A stretch of 5,966 nt of DNA from Desulfobacterales bacterium HSG17 (GCA_030377945.1 JAUCGD010000207.1:1-5966); one strand, 5' to 3'. Positions 1 through 5,966 are shown, numbered from the stretch's first letter. Notes: generated by a model from the letters alone, not told the origin. Program-made: numbers and translations.

Positions 1-89
1 TTTATTGTTGCTTTAAAAATATTGAAACAGTGGCAATTATTAAAATCCAAGATATGTTTTTAGTCATTGAAAAATTACTTAAGTTTTAA
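1..89 (+). CDS. Possible 3' end of an upstream gene (partial, unidentified)
   Basis: One forward frame (codons from position 3) stays open for 28 codons to a TAA at 87-89, four bases before the folC start. The other two forward frames hit stops at 13-15 and 61-63. The last residues read QDMFLVIEKLLKF. This loosely resembles the amphipathic end of acetyl-CoA carboxylase beta subunits (AccD), which often precede folC in related bacteria, but the conserved Gly-containing segment expected just before it is not visible. The open frame is short enough to be chance in AT-rich DNA, so the stretch could equally be an untranslated leader of folC. Identity is not established. Confidence 0.3.
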   Translation, partial: YCCFKNIETVAIIKIQDMFLVIEKLLKF

Positions 90-92
90 AAA

Positions 93-1361
93 ATGAAAAA
101 AAAATCTTACCAGAAATGTCTTGATAAAATCTACAAACTTGGGCGTTTTGGCATCAAGCTTGAGCTTGACACCATACAAAATATACTGAACCTGTTGGAT
201 AATCCTGAAAAACAATATAACCTTGTTCATGTGGCAGGGACTAATGGCAAAGGTTCTACTGCAACATATATTGCATCAATTTTACAGATGGCAGGATTTA
301 AAACAGGTGTTTATACCTCGCCCCATCTTGTGCAATTTAATGAACGCATGACAATTAATGGGGAAGCAATTTCCAATAATGATGTTGTCAGCGCCTATGA
401 AGCAGTACATCAAGTTGATACAGGAGAGAGAAAAGCCACATTTTTTGAGATTGCCACAGCCATGGGGTTCTATTATTTTGCAAAAAAAAAAGTTGATTGG
501 GCTGTCATAGAGACAGGTATGGGCGGCAGATTTGATGCAACCAACATCATAACTCCAAAGGTAAGTGTTATTACCAATCTTTCCATTGAACATACTGATT
601 ACCTTGGAAATACAATCAAAGCTCTTGCAAAGGAAAAAGGCGGTATTATAAAACCTGACACACCTGTGGTAACAGCGGTATCACAGCCTTCGGGTCTTAA
701 GGTTATTAAAAAAAATGCAAAGCAAAACTCATCTGACCTCTATTTTTATAAAAAAGATTTTTCAATCAGGAAAAACCCAGGGCAAAACACTTATTCATAT
801 AAGGGATTAAAGCAAAACTTTAATCATCTTATAAAGCCTTTGCCAGGTGAACACCAGAAAGAAAACTTAAGCCTTGCACTTGCTGCCTGCGAAGTGATTT
901 TTGATAATCTTGATGAAAGCCTTGTTAAAAAAGGGCTTGCCATTACAAGATGGCCGGGGCGCCTTGAACATATTCAGGATAAACCCCTTGTTATTATTGA
1001 TGGGGCTCATAATCTTAAAGCTGCAAAAGTACTTGGCAAGTATCTGGCTTCTACATTGCAAGATAAAAAATTAACTCTGGTTCTTGGTATCCTTGATGAC
1101 AAGCCCCATGAAAAAATGCTTGAAAGTCTTGTGCCGTGTGCCCACAATATTATTATCACAAAGGCAAAAATTGATAGAAGTCTTGAGCCTTCTGTGTTAA
1201 AAAAAGCAGTGCAGGAAATTACAAAACAACCTGTCACCATTATTGAAGATGTAAAAAAAGCTGTTACCCATGCCATTGCCATTTCAAAAGAAGAAGATGC
1301 AGTGTGCATTGCAGGTTCTCTCTATGTGGCAGGAGAAGCAAGAGAACAATTAATAATTTAG
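93..1361 (+). CDS. folC: Bifunctional folylpolyglutamate synthase / dihydrofolate synthase
   Basis: Cytosolic ATP-dependent ligase of the Mur-ligase superfamily. It adds glutamate to dihydropteroate (making dihydrofolate) and extends the gamma-glutamyl tail of folates. At 422 residues it is the usual full length. Visible motifs in order: P-loop HVAGTNGKGST (46-56), folate-loop TSPHL (75-79), ETGMGGRFDATN (140-151), TNLSIEHTDYLG (161-172), KEKGGIIK (180-187, with K182 at the position of the family's carbamylated lysine), PGEHQKENLSLA (251-262), WPGRLEH (287-293) and DGAHN (303-307). The start at 93 is chosen because the usual N-terminal helix (YQKCLDKIYKLGRFGIKL) follows directly. No clear Shine-Dalgarno is present, only an A-rich leader. 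Whether it makes both activities or only the polyglutamylation step cannot be read from the sequence; dual function is the common bacterial case. It is followed after 26 nt by a tRNA gene. A run of ten A residues (482-491) lies inside the gene but does not break the frame. Confidence 0.97.
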   Translation: MKKKSYQKCLDKIYKLGRFGIKLELDTIQNILNLLDNPEKQYNLVHVAGTNGKGSTATYIASILQMAGFKTGVYTSPHLVQFNERMTINGEAISNNDVVSAYEAVHQVDTGERKATFFEIATAMGFYYFAKKKVDWAVIETGMGGRFDATNIITPKVSVITNLSIEHTDYLGNTIKALAKEKGGIIKPDTPVVTAVSQPSGLKVIKKNAKQNSSDLYFYKKDFSIRKNPGQNTYSYKGLKQNFNHLIKPLPGEHQKENLSLALAACEVIFDNLDESLVKKGLAITRWPGRLEHIQDKPLVIIDGAHNLKAAKVLGKYLASTLQDKKLTLVLGILDDKPHEKMLESLVPCAHNIIITKAKIDRSLEPSVLKKAVQEITKQPVTIIEDVKKAVTHAIAISKEEDAVCIAGSLYVAGEAREQLII

Positions 1362-1387
1362 AATTAAACATTAAGAATTAATGATTT

Positions 1388-1463
1388 GCGCCCGTAGCCC
1401 AGAGGATAAGGCGTCAGCCTCCGAAGCTGAAGATCGCTGGTTCGATTCCAGCCGGGCGTACCA
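1388..1463 (+). tRNA. tRNA-Arg (anticodon CCG)
   Basis: A complete 76-nt cloverleaf can be folded by eye. The acceptor stem is 1388-1394 with 1453-1459; the D arm starts GCCC at 1397. The anticodon stem is 1414-1418 with 1426-1430, with loop CTCCGAA. The T stem is 1436-1440 with 1448-1452, with loop TTCGATT; discriminator A is at 1460 and CCA is encoded at 1461-1463. The anticodon CCG (1421-1423) reads the arginine codon CGG. The D-loop GGA supplies A20 and the anticodon supplies C35, both known arginine identity elements in E. coli. Oddities: the terminal acceptor pair is G1-U72 rather than G-C, there is a C13/A22 mismatch at the D-stem end, and the base 3' of the anticodon is A37 rather than G. 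It lies between folC and a glycosyltransferase, and no separate promoter or terminator is obvious. Confidence 0.96.
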
Positions 1464-1500
1464 TAAAAAATACCGGAAAACCACACTCTTTATTTAAAAT

Positions 1501-2760
1501 ATGAAATCTTCTCTTAAAACAGGTCTGAAAACCAGCCTTAAAATCGGTCTGATAAGCTATAGAAGCAATCCCCATTGCGGAGGTCAGGGAGTATATGTCC
1601 GTAATTTAAGCCATGCTTTAAGTGATCTCGGTCATGATGTCGAGGTCATAGCAGGACCTCCTGCTCCTTTGTTAAATCATGATATTAAACTTACCATGCT
1701 CAAAACCCTTGACCTTTATAATCCTGAAGCTCTTTTCAGAACTCCTGCCCTGAAGGAACTGAAAAACCCAATTAACTTAATTGAGTGGATTGATGTCTCA
1801 ACCATGGGTTATCCTGAGCCTTTAACCTTTGGAATGAGGGCAAATCAATATATTAAAAAAACAGAAAACCAATATGATATAATCCATGACAACCAGAGTC
1901 TCTCCTACAGTATTTTATCGCTGTCAAGGAGGATGCCGGTAACTGCAACCATTCATCATCCAATAACAGTGGATAGAAGATTAGCCATACAGAGTACGAG
2001 ATCGTTTATTAAGAAGGTGAAGGCTTTGAGATGGTATTCATTTATCGCTGTCCAAAAATATGTTGCGCAAAAACTGTCAAATATTATTACGGTTTCTCAT
2101 ACATCTAAAAAAGATATTGCAAAAGAGTTCAATATTCCAGAATCAAGATTTACAACCATTCCCATTGGTATTGACACCAGCCATTTTTATCCTCTGGAAA
2201 CCATAAAAAAACAGCACAATAGAATTATTGTCACAAACAGTGCTGACACCCCCTTAAAAGGGCTGTATCATCTTTTGTATGCAGTAAAAAATGTATTGAA
2301 AATACGCAGGGTCAAGCTTGTTGTTATTGGCAGCCCTAAAAAAAATGGGGGTATTGAGAAACTGATTAAAAAGCTTGATATTGGACAATACATAAAATTT
2401 ACTGGCCGCATTGATAATGAACAGTTTGTAAAAGAGTATGCCAAAGCAGGTATTGCCATTGTACCTTCTTTGTACGAAGGATTTGGATTGCCAGTGGGAG
2501 AAGCCATGGCATGCAGGATACCTGTAATCTGCACAACAGGCGGTGCATTGCCTGAAGTCGCAGGAGATGCCACAAAACTTGTGCCTCCCGGCAATGCAAA
2601 AGCTTTAGAAACAGCTATCCTGGAATTAATGGATGATCCTGATCAGCGTGAAAAACTTGCCCAAAAAGGATATGAGAGGGTATTCAAAGAATTTACCTGG
2701 GAGAAGACTGCCATCAGAACAGCCCAGGCCTATAGAGAGTCTATCAATGCTTACCATTGA
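1501..2760 (+). CDS. Glycosyltransferase family 4 (GT-B fold), substrate unknown
   Basis: A retaining GT-B glycosyltransferase of 419 residues that should transfer a sugar from a nucleotide-sugar donor to an unidentified acceptor. The N-terminal acceptor domain carries the glycine-rich loop GGQGVYVRNLSHAL (27-40) after the first beta strand (LKIGLIS) and the paired histidines IHHP (151-154). The C-terminal donor domain begins near VTNSADTPLKG (244-254) and contains the E-x7-E signature as EGFGLPVGE (E326 and E334), followed by TTGGALPEVAGDA (345-357). No signal peptide or membrane segment is seen, so it is cytosolic or membrane-peripheral. The ATG at 1501 is the only plausible start: an in-frame stop sits two codons upstream and no Met follows before the conserved glycine loop. 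It lacks a clear Shine-Dalgarno. The first 18 residues include a tandem eight-residue repeat that lengthens the N-terminus. Its stop overlaps the next gene by 14 nt, suggesting co-translation with the methyltransferase. Family assignment is firm; donor and acceptor are unknown. Confidence 0.93.
   Translation: MKSSLKTGLKTSLKIGLISYRSNPHCGGQGVYVRNLSHALSDLGHDVEVIAGPPAPLLNHDIKLTMLKTLDLYNPEALFRTPALKELKNPINLIEWIDVSTMGYPEPLTFGMRANQYIKKTENQYDIIHDNQSLSYSILSLSRRMPVTATIHHPITVDRRLAIQSTRSFIKKVKALRWYSFIAVQKYVAQKLSNIITVSHTSKKDIAKEFNIPESRFTTIPIGIDTSHFYPLETIKKQHNRIIVTNSADTPLKGLYHLLYAVKNVLKIRRVKLVVIGSPKKNGGIEKLIKKLDIGQYIKFTGRIDNEQFVKEYAKAGIAIVPSLYEGFGLPVGEAMACRIPVICTTGGALPEVAGDATKLVPPGNAKALETAILELMDDPDQREKLAQKGYERVFKEFTWEKTAIRTAQAYRESINAYH
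1513..1555 (+). repeat. Imperfect 24-nt tandem duplication at glycosyltransferase 5' end
   Basis: The 19-mer at 1513-1531 (CTTAAAACAGGTCTGAAAA) recurs at 1537-1555 (CTTAAAATCGGTCTGATAA) with 16 of 19 bases identical. The offset is 24 nt, exactly eight codons. In protein it reads SLKTGLKT then SLKIGLIS (residues 4-11 and 12-19). The second copy is the expected first beta strand of a GT-B fold, so the first looks like an in-frame duplication added in front of it. Confidence 0.6.
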
Positions 2761-3457
2761 TTTTAACAAACTTGATATAAAGCCTGATGATAGAATACTT
2801 GATATCGGATGCGGTGAAGGCAGGCATACCATCAAGGCGTGCCAGCAGAACCAGACATTCTGTGTTGGTGCTGATTTTGGATTTGAAAATCTTGTTCAAA
2901 CAAAAGATAAAATAAAATTCCACCAGGACTTCAATGATATTAATTGCAAGAACTTTGAACTCTCCTGTATGGATGTGACAAACCTGCCTTTTTGCAATAA
3001 CAGCTTTGATATTGTTATCTGTTCTGAAGTATTAGAGCATATCACAGATGATAAAAAAGCCATGGCAGAACTTGTAAGAATTGTAAAACCGGGAAAAATC
3101 CTTGCTGTCAGTGTTCCAAGATTCTGGCCGGAAAAAATATGCTGGCTTCTGTCAGATGAGTATTTTAATGCAAATATGGGGCATGTCAGGATATACAATG
3201 AGCACTCTTTGATTAATAATATTGAATCTGCTGGTGTCAAACATTTTGCACGGCATCATGCCCACAGTATTCACGCTCCATTCTGGTGGCTTAAATGTTT
3301 AATCGGTCCCAGTAAAACAGATTCAAAACTTGTAAATCTTTATCACAAACTGCTTGTGTGGGATTTGATGAAAAAACCAAAAACAACGGCTTTTATTGAT
3401 AAATTGTTTAATCCGGTTCTGGGCAAAAGTCTGGTGCTTTATTTCAAAAAGATGTGA
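2747..3457 (+). CDS. Class I SAM-dependent methyltransferase (Methyltransf_11 type)
   Basis: A 236-residue S-adenosylmethionine-dependent methyltransferase with a Rossmann-like fold. The SAM-binding motif I is ILDIGCGEG (17-25), the acidic residue after strand 2 is D43 in VGADFG, and motif IV/post-IV reads DIVICSEVLEHI (88-99), followed by VKPGKILAVSVPRFWP (113-128). The C-terminal third is distinctive: ICWLLSDEYF (131-140), GHVRIY (145-150), a cluster of four histidines in RHHAHSIHAPFWWLK (169-183) and NPVLGKSLVLYF (222-233). The reading frame extends upstream to an ATG at 2633, but that stretch lies inside the conserved end of the glycosyltransferase and does not look like methyltransferase. 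The ATG at 2747 puts the SAM domain at the N-terminus as usual and has a weak GAGAG (2735-2739) seven bases upstream. The 14-nt overlap with the glycosyltransferase implies translational coupling and a shared substrate, for example methylation of the sugar or of its lipid or polyketide acceptor. The target is unknown; only the fold is certain. Confidence 0.92.
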   Translation: MLTIDFNKLDIKPDDRILDIGCGEGRHTIKACQQNQTFCVGADFGFENLVQTKDKIKFHQDFNDINCKNFELSCMDVTNLPFCNNSFDIVICSEVLEHITDDKKAMAELVRIVKPGKILAVSVPRFWPEKICWLLSDEYFNANMGHVRIYNEHSLINNIESAGVKHFARHHAHSIHAPFWWLKCLIGPSKTDSKLVNLYHKLLVWDLMKKPKTTAFIDKLFNPVLGKSLVLYFKKM

Positions 3458-3461
3458 TATA

Positions 3462-3489
3462 TTGGGTGTGAAATTTTTTCAAATATAAC
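3462..3489 (+). promoter_or_regulatory. Candidate sigma70-type promoter for the lipoprotein/ABC-F pair
   Basis: In the only sizeable gap between the protein genes after the tRNA, TATAAC (3484-3489) matches five of six bases of the -10 consensus. TTGGGT (3462-3467), a poor -35 with three of six matches, lies 16 nt upstream. Transcription would begin near 3496, giving a leader of about 20 nt before the start codon at 3519. The match is weak and AT-rich DNA gives such hits by chance. Confidence 0.25.
3469..3481. promoter_or_regulatory. Small palindrome TGAAATTTTTTCA in the intergenic gap
   Basis: A perfect 5-3-5 inverted repeat (TGAAA, TTT, TTTCA) sits between the candidate -35 and -10 elements, where a repressor could act. 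It does not match a Fur box convincingly, and the stem is too short and AT-rich to be a believable terminator. Chance occurrence is quite possible. Confidence 0.2.
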
Positions 3490-3504
3490 ATTCAATTCTA
3501 AAAT

Positions 3505-3511
3505 GGAGGAG
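3505..3511 (+). promoter_or_regulatory. Strong ribosome binding site GGAGGAG
   Basis: A near-perfect Shine-Dalgarno sequence seven bases before the ATG at 3519. It is the only strong one in the window and fixes the start of the lipoprotein gene. Its strength contrasts with the poor or absent sites before folC, the glycosyltransferase and the ABC-F gene. Confidence 0.85.
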
Positions 3512-3518
3512 ATATATA

Positions 3519-4556
3519 ATGAACCGACTGCTTTTTTGTCTGCTTATGTTTGCTGTTTTTGTCATGCTTCAATCTTGTGCTACAGCAAAGAAAACAGTTA
3601 TGAGACATGACCCTTTAATTGACAGGATAATCAATGCAAAAACAGGACAGACTGTTGATTTTAACACTTTGATCAAAAATATCACTTCATATGATGTGAT
3701 CTATCTTTCGGAAAAACATGACAATCCTGAACACCATAATATCCAGCAGAAAATAATTCATGAATTAATAAAAAACAATATTGAGGCAACCATTGGATTT
3801 GAATTTTTTTCCATGGATAACACGCCTGATCTGCTTAATTTTATGGATGCAGGCAAGGTGGAACATTCAAAAAAAATAGAAAAAATTATTGAAGCTGACC
3901 TGAGAAGAAAACTTGGCTGGGACAGCCAGTCAGATCAAATGTGGAAATACTATTTTGATCTTTTAAAAATTGCACAAAAAGAAAAACTTGAAGTGGCAGG
4001 AATTGATCTTGCAAACAATTTAGTAAAACGAATTACACGCAAGGGTATTACCGGTATCTCTCCCATTGAAAAAGAGATGATTTTTACTACTAATATGTCT
4101 GACAAAATATATAAAGATTATATGTATTCAATATTTAAAGCTGTCCACTGCGGTATGGGAAATGATAAAATGCAGTCAAAATTATATGATGCCTGGACAG
4201 CAAGAAACGATAAAATGGCGCTGTCCATTACTCAACTTGTTAAACACAGTAATGGACCTGTTGTTATTATAATGGGAGGTGGACATACCGAGTATGGCCT
4301 TGGTGTAATCAACAGGGTTCAGGCAATTGATAAAACCATAAGTCAGATTAATATTGCCTCACAGGAAATCAGTACAAATCCTGCAGATTTGTCAGAATAT
4401 CTTGAACCACTTGAACTGGAGGGCTTTGGGCCAGTTCCACCAGCAGACTTTATATGGTTTACACAAAGAGTTTCCTATAAAGATCCATGCATAGAATTTA
4501 AAAAATCCTTAAAAAAAATGAAAATACATCAGAAAGCTGAAAAAGAAAAATCATGA
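3519..4556 (+). CDS. ChaN-like lipoprotein (haem-binding uptake / DUF399 family)
   Basis: A 345-residue protein with a lipoprotein signal: short basic start, hydrophobic stretch (residues 4-17) and lipobox LQSC with the lipidated cysteine at C20. The next residue is Ala, consistent with outer-membrane sorting and a periplasm-facing protein. The mature part shows the family landmarks: IYLSEKHDNPEHH (61-73) in place of the usual LGExHDNPxHH, IGFEFF (92-97, E95), the DAWTARNDKMA segment (224-234) and GGGHTEYGLGV (253-263). ChaN from Campylobacter binds haem and is linked to iron acquisition; related domains occur in proteins with hydrolase-like folds, so haem binding here is inferred from family only. 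The family's Gly before the first Glu is replaced by Ser (S64), and the C-terminal tail (residues 328-345) is lysine-rich. The gene has its own strong Shine-Dalgarno and a possible promoter, and its stop overlaps the next ATG (ATGA), so it is coupled to the ABC-F gene. Iron regulation is not visible, as no clear Fur site was found. Confidence 0.88.
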   Translation: MNRLLFCLLMFAVFVMLQSCATAKKTVMRHDPLIDRIINAKTGQTVDFNTLIKNITSYDVIYLSEKHDNPEHHNIQQKIIHELIKNNIEATIGFEFFSMDNTPDLLNFMDAGKVEHSKKIEKIIEADLRRKLGWDSQSDQMWKYYFDLLKIAQKEKLEVAGIDLANNLVKRITRKGITGISPIEKEMIFTTNMSDKIYKDYMYSIFKAVHCGMGNDKMQSKLYDAWTARNDKMALSITQLVKHSNGPVVIIMGGGHTEYGLGVINRVQAIDKTISQINIASQEISTNPADLSEYLEPLELEGFGPVPPADFIWFTQRVSYKDPCIEFKKSLKKMKIHQKAEKEKS

Positions 4557-5966
4557 GTTCAATTTTCAGCCTTAAAAATATTTCAAAAATCTATGGCGAA
4601 GATACTCTTTTTGAGCACCTGAGCATTGATTTTAAATTAAATGAACAGCTTGGTCTCATTGGAATGAACGGGTCTGGCAAATCAACATTGTTAAAACTTA
4701 TTGCCAGTGAAATTGAGCCGGATGAGGGCCAGATAGTTGGAAAAACAGGTCTAAGATTTATCTATCTTCCCCAGAAAGACAATCTTGATCCCGAAAAAAC
4801 TGTGGAAGAAATTTTATATGACAGTGTAAATGATAATCTGTTTGATGAAAAACAGCGTCATAAAATTGTTCAGACTTCCCTTGGCAAAGGTGGATTTGAA
4901 GATACAGATATATTATCAAAAAATCTATCAGGGGGATGGAGAAAGAAACTTGCAATAACAAGGGCTCTCTGCTGTAAACCTGATATCCTTTTGCTGGATG
5001 AACCAACCAACCACCTTGATATAAATGGTATTTTATGGCTCGAAGAAATTTTAAAAACTGCCAGATTTTCATATATAGTTGTAAGCCATGATCGTGCATT
5101 TTTGGAAAATATCTGCCTGAATATTATGGAAATCGGCAAGTATTATCCTTCTGGTTTTTTTAAAATTCAGGGTCAATATAAAAAATTTGATAAAGAGAGA
5201 AAAAAGGTTCTACAGGCTCAGCAAAAGCAGCAGGTTTCTTTGTCAAGCAAGATGAGAAGAGAGGATGAATGGTTGCGCCAGGGCCCTAAGGCACGAAGCA
5301 CGAAAGCAAAATATCGGATTGAACAGGCTCACACTTTAAGAGAACAGCTAAATACCTTAAGACAGAAAAACCAGGACACTGCTGCTGTGAATATTGATTT
5401 TCATGCCACAGGCAGGAAGACAAAAAAATTATTAAAGGCATTTCATCTTAAAAAAAGTTTAGGCGGAAAAGATCTGTTTTCTGATATCAGTTTTGAACTC
5501 GGACCAAAATTCTGTCTTGGAGTTGTTGGGGAAAATGGTTCTGGCAAATCAACATTTTTATCGATTCTTACAAAAAAGAATAAGCCTGATCAAGGCAAGA
5601 TCCAGTGGGCAGAGAATTTAAAAATAGCAGTTTTTGATCAAGATCGCTCAAAGCTCAATCTTGAATCAACATTAAAACAGGCCCTTAATCCGGCAGGCGG
5701 GGACAGTGTGAATTATAAGGGCAAGCCGGTTCATGTGGTGACATGGGCAAAACGCTTTTTATTTATGCCTGATCAGCTTGATATGCAGGTTAAAAAACTT
5801 TCCGGTGGTGAAAAAGCAAGAATTCTACTTGCTAACATAATGCTTGCTCCCTGTGATATACTTTTTTTAGATGAACCAACCAATGATCTTGATATTTTAT
5901 CCCTTGAAGTGCTTGAAGAGAGTATAAAACAGTTTCCAGGAGCTGTTGTGATTGTATCCCATGACC
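4553..5966 (+). CDS. uup: ABC-F family ATPase, Uup-like (partial, runs off window)
   Basis: A soluble duplicated ABC ATPase with no membrane segment; 471 codons are present of the 600-640 typical for Uup. Domain 1: Walker A GMNGSGKST (37-45), signature LSGGW (125-129), Walker B ILLLDEPTNHLD (145-156), switch SHD (178-180). Linker (about 205-300): charged and helical, with EWLRQGPKARSTKAKYRIE (239-257), the motif typical of Uup rather than EttA. Domain 2: Walker A GENGSGKST (326-334), LSGGE (416-420), ILFLDEPTNDLD (436-447), and SHD at the window edge. LSGGW in domain 1 and NDLD in domain 2 also fit Uup. ABC-F proteins act on ribosomes or nucleic acid; Uup affects transposon excision, replication-fork and ribosome-related phenotypes in E. 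coli. Both ATP sites look intact. The start ATG overlaps the lipoprotein stop (ATGA) with no Shine-Dalgarno of its own beyond an A-rich stretch, implying translation by re-initiation. The family's DNA-binding C-terminal coiled coil would lie outside the window, so Uup rather than another ABC-F subgroup is likely but unproven. Confidence 0.88.
   Translation, partial: MSSIFSLKNISKIYGEDTLFEHLSIDFKLNEQLGLIGMNGSGKSTLLKLIASEIEPDEGQIVGKTGLRFIYLPQKDNLDPEKTVEEILYDSVNDNLFDEKQRHKIVQTSLGKGGFEDTDILSKNLSGGWRKKLAITRALCCKPDILLLDEPTNHLDINGILWLEEILKTARFSYIVVSHDRAFLENICLNIMEIGKYYPSGFFKIQGQYKKFDKERKKVLQAQQKQQVSLSSKMRREDEWLRQGPKARSTKAKYRIEQAHTLREQLNTLRQKNQDTAAVNIDFHATGRKTKKLLKAFHLKKSLGGKDLFSDISFELGPKFCLGVVGENGSGKSTFLSILTKKNKPDQGKIQWAENLKIAVFDQDRSKLNLESTLKQALNPAGGDSVNYKGKPVHVVTWAKRFLFMPDQLDMQVKKLSGGEKARILLANIMLAPCDILFLDEPTNDLDILSLEVLEESIKQFPGAVVIVSHD

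Noticed and set aside
482..491. Ten-A homopolymer inside folC as a phase-variation or slippage site
   Set aside because: The frame is intact across it and the encoded Lys-Lys-Lys is normal in this AT-rich, Lys-rich coding style. Nothing else suggests programmed slippage, and folC is a housekeeping gene.
282..1309. Three minus-strand open frames opposite folC (282-593, 867-1061, 1007-1309)
   Set aside because: The plus strand codes for a full-length folC with all motifs. These frames have no domain similarity I recognise and no ribosome binding sites worth noting.
1361..1381. GAATTAA repeated at 1361-1367 and 1375-1381 between folC and the tRNA
   Set aside because: Only two seven-base AT-rich copies; expected by chance in such DNA. 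No promoter or terminator structure could be built from them.
1388..1463. tRNA gene as an integration site for a genomic island carrying the glycosyltransferase/methyltransferase pair
   Set aside because: No integrase is present, and I found no second copy of the tRNA 3' end downstream in the window. Base composition of the following genes looks similar to folC.
2633..2746. Upstream extension of the methyltransferase to an ATG at 2633
   Set aside because: The 38 extra residues overlap the conserved C-terminus of the glycosyltransferase in another frame and have no methyltransferase character. The ATG at 2747 places the SAM motif at the usual distance from the start.
3458..3518. Rho-independent terminator after the methyltransferase
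   Set aside because: The only inverted repeat is a five-base AT-rich stem without GC pairs, too weak for an intrinsic terminator.
4758..5139. Two overlapping minus-strand open frames within the ABC-F region
   Set aside because: They lie opposite a strongly conserved ABC-F coding frame with both ATPase signatures, show no recognisable domain, and are antisense shadows.

Overview
The window is AT-rich chromosomal DNA from a Gram-negative bacterium. The evidence for that is a lipoprotein signal with an outer-membrane-type sorting residue, a Uup-like ABC-F ATPase, and a bacterial tRNA with encoded CCA. The style of the proteins suggests an anaerobic Desulfobacterota / Desulfobacterales-type organism (low-GC Desulfobacula-like), but this is an impression, since no taxonomic marker is present. 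All recognisable genes lie on the + strand, and no mobile element, CRISPR array or phage gene was seen.

Layout: 1-89 holds a short open frame that may be the tail of an upstream gene. 93-1361 is folC (folylpolyglutamate/dihydrofolate synthase). 1388-1463 is a complete tRNA-Arg with anticodon CCG. 1501-2760 is a GT-B family 4 glycosyltransferase. 2747-3457 is a class I SAM-dependent methyltransferase whose start overlaps the glycosyltransferase stop by 14 nt. After a 61-nt gap with a possible promoter and a small palindrome, 3519-4556 is a ChaN-like (haem-binding uptake family) lipoprotein with a strong ribosome binding site. An ATGA overlap then leads into a Uup-like ABC-F ATPase, which starts at 4553 and runs off the window end after 471 codons.

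The genes fall into three functional blocks: folate metabolism plus a tRNA (housekeeping); a translationally coupled glycosyltransferase/methyltransferase pair that probably builds or caps one glycosylated product; and a coupled lipoprotein/ABC-F pair whose shared purpose is not obvious. The two most interesting points are the glycosyltransferase/methyltransferase pair, with a distinctive aromatic and His-rich C-terminal region in the methyltransferase, and the ChaN-like/Uup coupling. I do not see strong evidence for a wholly new system; most of the window is ordinary gene content with a few unusual details.
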